64,000 nt of DNA from Cyclospora cayetanensis (lineage: Eukaryota > Apicomplexa > Conoidasida > Eucoccidiorida > Eimeriidae), in NCBI RefSeq assembly GCF_002999335.1, contig NW_020312110.1, forward strand, positions 26,061-90,060. Reading direction: 5' to 3'. Of the stretch, positions 1-8,814 are shown one piece after another. Made by a program: the position numbers and the translations under genes. The notes under the pieces are model-generated. The model did no database searches. It was given only the letters and a program-made list of their open reading frames with translations, and was not told the DNA's origin. Numbering within the stretch: the stretch's first letter is position 1; every line of letters starts with the position of its first letter.

Positions 1-1643
1 CGGCGAGGACGCATTGAGCTCTTTGATCCGCGACTTGCTGCTGCGTGCATGCCTTTGGATATCCCTTCCGCGGACTGTGTGGCTGCTGCAGCAGCAGCGG
101 CAGCAGCAGCGCAGGAGGGCAAGCAGGGAGCAGCGTGGAAGGCAGCCGTCGCTGCTCTTGATGCTGCAGCAGCTGCTGCGTTGGAAGTTGCGAAAGCAGA
201 AGCAGCCAAGGGGAAGCCGCGCGGCCTGGTGCCAGCAACGTTGCGTTGTAGCAGGGCAGGCGTCCAGCAGCTCTTCTGCCGCGTTGCATGCAGGGAATTC
301 AAGCACGTGCAGCGTGTGAGACTCTTTGCGCATTTTCCCTTCTGACTTCTGCTCCTTCTAAGGACGTGTCTCTTAGCCGCTGCGTTCAGAGGCTTCTGCT
401 TGGCTGAGCGCTTCCGTGCAAAAAAACTCTGTTTATGCCGGAAAAGTCTCTGACGATGGCAGGGGGAAGCGGGGGGAAGCGGGAAGGGAGGGTCGATCAT
501 GTGCGGTAGGAGCCCCCTTCCCCCAGCCTTCTGAGTCGAGGAAACAGGTTTGTCGAGTTGTTCACCGGAAGCTGCACGTCACAGGAGCTGCGGTTTGGAC
601 GTGGGGGTGTTTTGCATTCAGGCACTGATAGAGTACTTCTCAACTCAGGTTCTACCTGCCCTTGGAGGGGCCTCACGCCTTCTTATTGTGGTCCCTACCT
701 TCTTGGAGCTCTGCAGGTAAGGATCTCGCGTTTGCGATTCGCGGAATGTTTGTTGAGCTGTTCTTTCCCCACTTGCATTGACGATTTGGGAACGCTCGCT
801 GGCTCCTTTTCCCCCATTCTCCGTGATCTTTTGCAGTAGTGTTTATCAGCGGCGGGTGTGGCTGCCTATGCCGAGACGTTCCAGGGGAAGTTCCCATCGC
901 CGCAGTAGGCATTAGCAGCTCGCGCAAGCTGCTAATGCCTACTCTCGGTGATGACGCAGCCTCAGTTCTACTGTCCATCCTCAAATGTGTGCGCAGACTG
1001 CGGGTGGCTCTGAAGGAGCAACGCGTCAGTTACAGCGTCTGCCACGAATATACGGCGAATGCCAAGCTTTCACGCGCACGCCAGCAGTTCCTCAAAGGTG
1101 CAGCAATCCGCTGGCGATGCTGCTGCTGCTTATGCTGCTGCTGTGCCGATGCTTGGAAGGCGAGCAGAATGAGGGACCAGACGGTGGACGAGGCACAATA
1201 CCTCGCGTTGTCTAAGGGTAGCATGGAGATGCAAGACACAGCAAGGAGTGTACGCCGTTCAGATGCGCTGTGATGGTGATGGTGCTTCTGCTGCCGCTGC
1301 TTGTGCTGCAGGAGACGTGCCCCTGCTGCTGACAACAAGCCGCTTCTGCTTTTATCGGCGCTATCGCCTCTCCGGATGCCAGCGCATCATCTTTGTGGGG
1401 CCTCCATGCAGCCCTGAGGTGTACCTGCACCTGCTGACTGAGTCGTTACCGGCTGCCACTGAGGCTGCAGGAGCAGCGGCAGGTGCGACCAGCCTAGACT
1501 GCTCGGCGGAGAGACGCGTGGATGGCTCGGCATTGTGTTACTTCACCGGCTTTCAGCTGCAAGCGCTCGAAAGCCTCATGCCTATGCGTCAAGCTCTACA
1601 ACTGCTGCAGGCCCCCCAAGGCCGAGTCGTATCTCTTTGCTAA
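1..1643 (+). CDS. UTP25: UTP25/DEF-like nucleolar protein, 3' part (5' end outside window)
   Basis: Members of this family (UTP25, digestive-organ expansion factor) are degenerate DEAD-like helicases of the small-subunit processome that act in 18S rRNA maturation in the nucleolus. The frame is open from base 1 to a likely donor near 316. A second exon ends at 1097 (AAAG|GTGCAG). The last exon is 1312-1643, after TGCTGCAG. The join at 1097/1312 keeps phase and gives QQFLKGDVPLLLTTSRF, followed by CFYRRYRLSGCQRIIFVG. This matches the family's 'FxKG...LLxTER.xFYRRxxIxGxxxIIFYxxP' block. Upstream, SVLLSILKCVRRLRVALKE and VCHEYTANAKLSRAR match the 'IPSYxDFVRLRNYxK...EYT...xxRAR' block. The second exon begins somewhere between about 839 and 970. 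Ala runs at 90-190 are lineage-specific insertions. The final 'YSKYDA' block is weak (CYFTGFQLQALE). The identity rests on motif order, not on a search. Confidence 0.75.
904..943. repeat. Perfect 17-bp inverted repeat (hairpin), 6-nt loop
   Basis: Bases 904-920 and 927-943 are exact reverse complements, with CGCGCA between them. It lies just upstream of, or at the start of, the second UTP25-like exon, so it is either intronic close to the splice acceptor or codes for a short unconserved segment. Confidence 0.9.
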
Positions 1644-1990
1644 GAAGCAAGCCAATGCAGCTCTTCGCGCACACATAGTCTGATTCTAGGCGTGTCGTCA
1701 GTCACCAGCTGAGCTGAGTGGTGCCACGTTCTGAGACACTTTTTTATGCGCTTGGTGGCTGTCGTGTCGCGAGCGGCAGCAGAGCATTCTCGCTGCCGTC
1801 AGGTGTTCAGAAGGACTTTTGATTGTTATTTGGAGTAGCTGTATTATCTGAGGTCGCCTCCCTCGGCAAGAGCGGAGGGTTTGCCTCTTCTGCTACAGTT
1901 CGTGCAGTCTTTTGCAGTGCAGCCGCAACGGGGAGGGGCGCCTCTTTACGAGGTGCCGCCTGCCGGGTTTGTTCGCTAGTGCGCTTTCTT

Positions 1991-3412
1991 CTAGGGGTAG
2001 TAGTCCTGATACGCTCGCTGTCCACACAGTGTAGCATCTTTTTCGCGCATGAGGCGGAGCTGCTGTTTGAGAGTTTTGCTGAGCTGCTGCAACTGCTTGT
2101 AGGAGGAAACTGCGTGTCGCCTCCAGGCTGCAGCCCGCCCCTGCCACCAGGCAGCATCTGCGTCCGCAAAGGCTTTCGTGCTGTTACTGCTGCTGCGATC
2201 GCCGCTGCTGCTACTCGCTGCTGTTGAAACTGATGGCTCGCTGTGACACTCCAGCAGCAGCTCCTGCTGCTGCTGCTCCTGGCCTGGTTGTAGGTGCTTC
2301 CACTCCTGCTGGAAGATCGTCTCCTCGGGATGCGCCTGCACCTCTGCTTTAGAAGATGCAGCTTGACATGATGGCGCCAGCATCTCCCACAGCAGGTCAT
2401 CAACAGCGAAGCTGTGCTGCCTGAGTTGCGGCATCTGCATCGGCTGCTGCCCTTGCTTATAAGGCTGCGTCAACTCTTGTTGCTGCACCTGTTGGCTGGC
2501 ACTTCGTGTTGGGTTCGGTGCCACGGAGTAAGCACACGCCGCATCAATTCTTGCTGCAGCAGATCCTCTAGCCGCCACTGACCTGCCGGCAGCAGCAGCA
2601 CCTGCTGCTGCCTCGATGGAGGCACATGTCCTAAGGAGGCCCCTTCTGCTGCAGGGGAGCAACGAAGAAGTCGAAGCACTGCCGCTTTCGATGTTGCACG
2701 TCTGGCCGCGGTTGCGGTTGCCGCTGTACTCAGCGCACTCAGGCTCGTTTTCTGAAGTCATGTTGCTGCAGCTGCCGCAAGCTGCCCAGCAGTAGCAACA
2801 TGCACAAGAACAAGTTCGTGGTTGTGCACTGGTAGGCTTCTCGAGACCGCAACTGCGTGGCTGTACCCCAACAACAGGGCTGCCACACCTGGAAACCTCT
2901 GGCGTACAGCAGCTGCAACAGGTGCTGCAAAGGCATAGGGTGCTGCGCCTCACTTCGCAGCAGCAGCAGCTTACACGGCTGCAGTTGCACTGCAAGGGTG
3001 CACTGGCGCTGCAACGGCATATTTGGAGGTTGCTGCGTGGGCGTGCTGCTGCTGGAGGTTCTTGGCGGTCATCTTTGTCTCTGGAGGGTCTTTTGGGGTG
3101 CTTGTTTAGCCGTGCAGCCTTTGCAGCTGCAGCAGCTCTGGTTGCTGCAGCTGCTGCCTGACGTGCCGTTGCTACTGCCGCCGATCTTGCTTCTGCTGCC
3201 GCCGCTGCACTAGCGTTACCACTGCTGACTAGGTGGGTTTTAAACTTTGTTTGTTCGACTCTCACTTTGGGCTGCCCTCTGCTCACGAGCGCCCTTTTGG
3301 CTGTTGTCTGCGGCCTCCTCCCGCAGCATCTACTGCTTTCCCTGCTGCACGCTGCTCCGCAGTGGTCCTTGCACTGTCTACGTTCCATGGTGTCAGTATC
3401 ATAGAGGGGCAT
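1991..3412 (-). CDS. Unrecognised Ala/Gln-rich protein, coiled-coil C terminus
   Basis: The frame is open on the minus strand from an ATG at 3410-3412 to a stop at 1991; no family was recognised. The N-terminal third is Ala-rich with regular Arg/Lys (helical, around 3000-3230). The middle (about 2720-3000) is Cys-rich because the CAG runs there lie on the other strand, so it may be an intron rather than coding. The C-terminal part contains LRQHSFAVDDLLWEMLAPS and FADADAAWWQGRAAAW, then a Lys/Gln/Leu coiled coil (SYKQLQQLSKTLKQQLRLM). The frame 1807-2040 on the same strand (TSEQTRQAAPRKEAPLPV and onward to the stop near 1807) also looks coding, so the true 3' end may be reached by a splice near 2000. 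The gene is tail-to-tail with the UTP25-like gene. Confidence 0.5.
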   Translation of the reverse strand: MPLYDTDTMERRQCKDHCGAACSRESSRCCGRRPQTTAKRALVSRGQPKVRVEQTKFKTHLVSSGNASAAAAAEARSAAVATARQAAAAATRAAAAAKAARLNKHPKRPSRDKDDRQEPPAAARPRSNLQICRCSASAPLQCNCSRVSCCCCEVRRSTLCLCSTCCSCCTPEVSRCGSPVVGVQPRSCGLEKPTSAQPRTCSCACCYCWAACGSCSNMTSENEPECAEYSGNRNRGQTCNIESGSASTSSLLPCSRRGLLRTCASIEAAAGAAAAGRSVAARGSAAARIDAACAYSVAPNPTRSASQQVQQQELTQPYKQGQQPMQMPQLRQHSFAVDDLLWEMLAPSCQAASSKAEVQAHPEETIFQQEWKHLQPGQEQQQQELLLECHSEPSVSTAASSSSGDRSSSNSTKAFADADAAWWQGRAAAWRRHAVSSYKQLQQLSKTLKQQLRLMREKDATLCGQRAYQDYYP

Positions 3413-3449
3413 TTGGTGGTGTATCTGCACCTCCCTCTGTGGCAAGGCC

Positions 3450-5717
3450 CAAACTCATTAAGTGTAAAATACTACTGGCGCTTCTAGTGTCACAGCTAGC
3501 TTTTCACCGCCCATACACCTGAAGCAAATGCTACTGAACTCGCTTCTGCATTACCCCCGTCTTGTTAAAACAGTAGCCCCATACGCCGCTTCGACAGTGG
3601 CCTGTGCTACACAGCAGCACTGATGTCGTCTATTCAAGACCGCTATGTTAGTCAACTGCCAATGAGGATTTCAGGATGTCTCTTGTGCTTTCGGTGATTC
3701 TGGTTCTGCGGATGCGGCAACGGAAACTGATGGAATCCGTGCAGTCCAGCATGCACGCAAGCAAGACCTGCGTGGGGAGGCTTCTCGTTAAGAGTAGGAG
3801 CCAGGGAATATTCAACAATGTATGCGTATGTACCTCTCTGAGACTTTGGTAGAGTCTGGGCTTCAGGGCATTCTGCTACCTAGGGGGGAGCGGCAGTAAC
3901 AACAACGCGCAGTGATGGAGGACGCAACAACAGGTTCTGTAGTATGTCGCGCTGGATCCACTTAAATATGAATATTTTGACTAGTTTTGAGCATACATAT
4001 GATGTCTAATATAGATTGAGAGACGGAGCCACAAGGCCGACAATAGAAGCAGGATTAATAGTAGCACAGCCACACCGGCCCTCCAGCCACGGTGACCTGA
4101 GCAGCAGTAGCAGCACCCATAGAGCCTTATCAGCAGCGCTTAGAGGAAGTCGAAAATTCACAGATCATAAGGTCTGCTTAGGCAACTCTCTTGTTTCGAG
4201 CGGTATTGTCCGTTCTCGATGGTGTCGAACCCGTTGGAAGAATCCAGCTGCGTGTGCCTGCAAAACGGAAGATCTCACGGCCCCAAGGAACCTAGATCAC
4301 TAACAGTGCGGAAAGCCGATTAAGATCAAGACAACCATCCTTAGCGGCAGTAGCGGGGCTCCTAGGAGACTTCCATAAATATCCCGTTGAGTGCACTCAA
4401 CTCATGCTGCAGTCGAGACTCGTTTTACCCAATAGCTGTTGTTGCTAGCCCGTCGGAAGATCCTAGTGCGGCTGTTGCAACTATTGTGCTGAATTCTACA
4501 CTGTACATACTCCTACCACGCCGCATACATCTACAGGATATGTTAGTGGCCATGCAACACCCATAGCAGCAGCAGAAAGAACAGAGCCAGCAGGGGTATC
4601 AGAAGCACCAGGACAAACGGCATACAGGCCGATGGAAGAGGGGATTCCGCAGCTGTGCATCCCAGCGAGGAACCCCATGAAAAGAAAAAGTGTATCAGAA
4701 CTATGGACAGGTCCGGGGTAGCGCAAAGCGCTTGAGGGAGAAGGCTGTGTGACAGCTCCCAAGTTTTAACGGGGGGAAAGCCAGAGACAACGCGAGAGAA
4801 AGAAGAACTGAAGTGCATGGGAAGCATCAGAGATACGAATAGGTGGGGGGCGTAGGTGTACTGTTACTTCTTAGCCAAGACACTTGAACCTAAATTCAAT
4901 TCCAGCTTGTTTGGTAACGCGTGAGTCTTAAAAAAGCTCCCTCGCTTTTCCCGCAGCCATCAAAGATCCCGAGAGGGGTAGCGAGGTTTAGTATAGCTGC
5001 CCTGTTCAAGCACTCCGAGCACTAACAGCTAGTTGCACATAGAATCTAGCGCACGCGAACGCAACATTGTCTCGTGAAATCGAGCGAACAGTGCTCTGCA
5101 ATAAGTAAGTATACGAGCACCCACAGCAACTAGCTAGTTTTTTTCCAATTCTTTATAAGCTATTACTAACTTAGTAGAAAGTGCTTCAAGTGCAGCCTGG
5201 CCCACTACAGTAGGGCGGCGCTGGCAACTGATAGGAGTGGGCGGGTGCAGGAAGCACTGCTAGAGCGTGCAAGGAGATGGTAGAGACGATGGCGGTGGCT
5301 GACAGTCACCAGCTGTGTTGCCGACGCAACATGCGATTTGAGGACCAGCAACCACACACATAGACCTGCAAAATTGGTGGGTAGAGTTATTGGGGGGCTG
5401 CTGCAGCAAATCCAGCAGCGGCCACAAACCTGCATGTTGATTAAAAAAGTCCTTTTCGGGTGCACTACACAGGCATACGGGGAAGGACCTATCAGATCGG
5501 CAAACAAACGGCAGAACGCGTGTTTAGCAGATAACCCGAATCAGAAGCAAGACGAACGGCAGAGTGACGGACTGAAGACGTGAGGGAGAGCCCCTGGGAG
5601 GCGAACCTCCCTGCCTTCTTGTCATTTATAGCTCGCGGTCCTTGCAGCTTGCCCGTATTATATCTGAGGCTCTCTCTGCCCCCTCCCGCACAAGCGTTTG
5701 CCTATTGAAAGACTCAT
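3450..5717. other. Gene-poor repeat island
   Basis: No frame here has coding-like composition; short ORFs at 4016-4303 and 4496-4827 lack CAG-type bias and splice partners. The only structure seen is one copy of the dispersed LTR-like repeat at about 4950-5215. Confidence 0.6.
4950..5215 (+). repeat. Dispersed LTR-like repeat, copy a
   Basis: The core AACAGCTAGTTGCACATAG at about 5030 is followed by TCTAGCGCACGCG and ends near TTCAAGTGCAGCCTGGCCC (about 5190). The same blocks in the same order occur near 23.2, 31.9, 36.8 and 47.4 kb on this strand and near 45.6 and 47.05 kb on the other. The copies are strongly diverged, so the family is old. Confidence 0.7.
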
Positions 5718-6929
5718 TTAGGGGGAGGTGCTGGGGATCCACGGGCTGTTGGTTCCTCCATGGTTGATGGCATTAGGCCCAACATTGAGAAATCTCGTGC
5801 ACAGTTCTTCATTCTGATAGATCGCCATGCACTGGCCAAAGACAAGCGCCTTCCACTCGAGCATAGCAAGGGGGTTGATAGCGGCCCACTTCAGCAAGTA
5901 TAAGTTATCAGCGAGCGGCTGGAGATATCCCAGTGGATTTGTCCGACTCCAGAACCGAAGAGGTGAAGAACCCTGCTCACCTGACTCTTGGGGCTGTTTT
6001 GTTTCAGAGGCTTCTTCTACAGTATCAGTCAACCCAACCTGTTCATCAGCCTCGGCGACCCCGTCATGCTGCTCCTCTTGCTTTCCCTCTTCCTGTTGCT
6101 GCTCCTCACTCTCTTCCTGCTGCTGTTCGTCGCTCTCTTCCTGCTGCTGCTCCTCGCTCTCTTCCTGCTGCTTCTCGCCCTTTTCTTGTCTTTGGGAGTC
6201 CCCTTCAGCCTGTTGCTGCAGCTGTAGAAAATTCAGGGGGTCCAACAGCTGTGCAACTGCTGCTGCTGGCGATGGTGCTTCCAGCTTAACGTTCTTGGCG
6301 GCAGCCGCAGCAGCAAGCAAAGGATTCCCAGCTCTAAACCCATACACGGTGCTGTTAGCCACACCCTCCGCGATCGCTTCAGCGAGGGCCTCCAGCTGTG
6401 CCTGATCCATGACTGGTACGCCCCTCAGGGGAAAGCTTGTTCCCCTGCTCCCACTGCTGCTGCGGCTGTTGCTAGTTTGGCTGCCGTTGGCGTTGCCCCT
6501 GTCATCGCTACTGCCGCTTCCGTTCTTGTCTTTGTTGGTCCTGCCTGTGCTACCGCTGGATGTTTCGGCGCGCTGCTCAAGAAACGCGGTGACGAGGCGG
6601 GGGAGGGCTTGAGCTTCTTGCGGAGACGTGCCGAAGGGCGAGAGGAAGAAGGCATGTGACATTTCTGCATGTTCATGCTGTTCTGGAGTTAGTTGTTGCC
6701 ACCTCTCTGGGTTAAGGGATGCCAGGGAGGCGAGCGATTCTCCACCTGTAACTAGCATGTGCGGGATGTCAGCCGCTGCGGTGACCACTGACCCCCCCAT
6801 ATCATCCAACAGTCCTGCACCGAGGGTCATATCCCCGAGAGTACTCAGGAATTCGGCTGACTCCGCATAGTGAAGAGCCAGAGAGGGGCACACTGCCAAG
6901 ACTGCTACCACACGAACTGCCCGAGACAT
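5718..6929 (-). CDS. Predicted secreted acidic Gln/Glu-rich protein
   Basis: This is a single-exon ORF of 403 codons starting at the ATG at 6927-6929. Residues 1-24 form a signal peptide (hydrophobic VVAVLAVCPSLAL followed by small residues). An ordered-looking stretch follows, with FFLSPFGTSPQEAQALPRLV at about residues 94-113. Next come a Ser/Gly/Asn-rich linker and an acidic tract built of EEQQQEESDE-type units (about residues 250-285). The C-terminal segment has several hydrophobic blocks (NPLGYLQPLADNLYLLKWAA) that could pack or bind membrane. No family was recognised. It is divergently oriented to the repeat protein at 8815 and shares with it the pattern [Q/E]xLPxx[V/I]xAFL followed by a Ser-rich linker, so the two may be diverged paralogues sharing a control region. 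Confidence 0.75.
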   Translation of the reverse strand: MSRAVRVVAVLAVCPSLALHYAESAEFLSTLGDMTLGAGLLDDMGGSVVTAAADIPHMLVTGGESLASLASLNPERWQQLTPEQHEHAEMSHAFFLSPFGTSPQEAQALPRLVTAFLEQRAETSSGSTGRTNKDKNGSGSSDDRGNANGSQTSNSRSSSGSRGTSFPLRGVPVMDQAQLEALAEAIAEGVANSTVYGFRAGNPLLAAAAAAKNVKLEAPSPAAAVAQLLDPLNFLQLQQQAEGDSQRQEKGEKQQEESEEQQQEESDEQQQEESEEQQQEEGKQEEQHDGVAEADEQVGLTDTVEEASETKQPQESGEQGSSPLRFWSRTNPLGYLQPLADNLYLLKWAAINPLAMLEWKALVFGQCMAIYQNEELCTRFLNVGPNAINHGGTNSPWIPSTSP

Positions 6930-8814
6930 CTTCGCTTCTACTACTGGTTCTGGCCTGCTGGTTTACCCGCTAGCGATTGCAACTGAGTACGAGGAAAGTA
7001 CCCACTCAGTCGCTCCTACTGGATGAACCGGTGTAAGTAGATCAGGCCCTCAGAGGCAGACAGTGAAACCAACCGCAAGAGACAGAGGGCGCGTGAAAAT
7101 CCGCAGAGAACGCTACCTGGACGAAGGAAACTTACCCTAACCCAGACCCTCGCTACTTGCGAGAATCGAAGCACAGATGGTACCTGCTGCAACCTAAAGA
7201 AGAGGTAGTTCTGTCGCACACAATCCAAATCTGCAAACAGCTTGATAGGCTCATGGTTACCTGACCTATCGTGAGGGGCGAGTCCGATGCCGCCTACAGT
7301 CACTGCTATTGCGGACTTCCTGCTGTGCCCACTTCTTTTCGACTCAGCTATAGACAAAAATCGTTCTTTTTAAAGCGGAATTTTATCGGTCACTGCAGAA
7401 AGGAAAGAGAGAAGGGCACTCTGTTTCTGCTTAGTGCTATGTTTGGGAAGGACCACCCATTGGCACGCTGAACAGCTGTCCATCTACATTTTACTCGCAG
7501 GCTCTGTCTAACTAAACTCAGTATAAGAATGCTCTGTTCACTTATATAAAGCTTATGGGGAGAGACTCTGCTTCAGATCTCTTCTCTAGATACATAGAGG
7601 TGCAGGTTCTAGGGTAGCCTGAGGTGGATCTCTCGCGAAGAGTTCGTCGCATAGCGCCATGTTGGCATTTAGAACAAAAAAAAGTACCACCGTCGGTTCA
7701 GGCCAACAAAGGTTTTTTGGCCCTTGTTTTATTGTTTTGCTGTCACCTTCTCCAACCCCGCCGCGTGTCTCCCATGTCCACCACCCCTTGCGGTTCCTGC
7801 GATCTATAGGGAGGGAGCTTCCACAGTGTGGGGCAAGCTTTCTCCAAGTGCAGCCGCACAATTAAACCTTTTAAAGCTTATTGGATAGTCGCGGGAACTG
7901 AAGATCTCCGTGTTGGTCTGTGCTGTGAGGCAAAAGCAGTTCCGCAGGCAGCAGCTGCACACGCCGTTGAGAGGAGCGACACAGCTCTGTGTTGAAAAAA
8001 GGCGTCTTTCCTCTCCAAGTTGCATACAGTTACCTAAACTAGGATTTAAATTACTTCTAGACCAATAACCGTGGAGTATGTACCTGCTTTCACTGCAAAT
8101 GCATGTGAGGGGGACGTTGCACAATTGAAGTAACTCTGTCCATGCTAGTGCCTTTTCCTCCGACATTTCGGCATCTTTAAGTCAAAGTATCAGTCAAAAT
8201 ACTCAAAGCCTTTCAATCCAGGGATCCTGCAGAAAGTGGCCGTCGGCACTCCAGCGGAGATAGCGGACGAAGGGGAAGTGACCCTTGGGAACGTGCAGCA
8301 GCACGAGAGCGTTCACACTCTGTAATTCATCATGGCGTGTGGGGTAGTTCGGTTCCAAAATTGGTTAAAGAAAACTGCATGCGCTAAAATGCAAATGCAT
8401 TTCTAGGCTCTTGCGTGTATCTGGCAATGTGCTTTGGGTCGGGGAAAGTTTACGGTGAAGACCTAGGCAGGAACGATCCCCGACAATGCGGGTGCACGGC
8501 TTGTCTGTTCTTCATACTTTGGAAAGATTCTTATTTTTTTTAGTAAATATGTAGAATGACTTTATGCCTCCAACACCTAACCAGATGATAGACTGCCGAG
8601 TTTATAGGGCAGGTAATACCGGCATATGCTTACTGCGAGGTGACTGGCACGCTGCCATTGCAGAAGTACATCATGTTGCTGCAAGCGCTTCAATTCACTT
8701 TTTCATTAAATCAGGTAAAAGTCTCTCTGCTCTCAGATTCGAGGTAATATCTTGTAAACTGGTATCTAAGCCCCCTTTAAGAGTCTATAATAAGGAAATC
8801 CTGAGCAAATTCCA
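6930..8814. promoter_or_regulatory. Shared upstream region of two divergent secreted-protein genes
   Basis: About 1.9 kb lies between the two divergent start codons. No ORF with coding-like features was seen, and no specific promoter element can be assigned. Its position suggests it holds both promoters. Confidence 0.4.
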
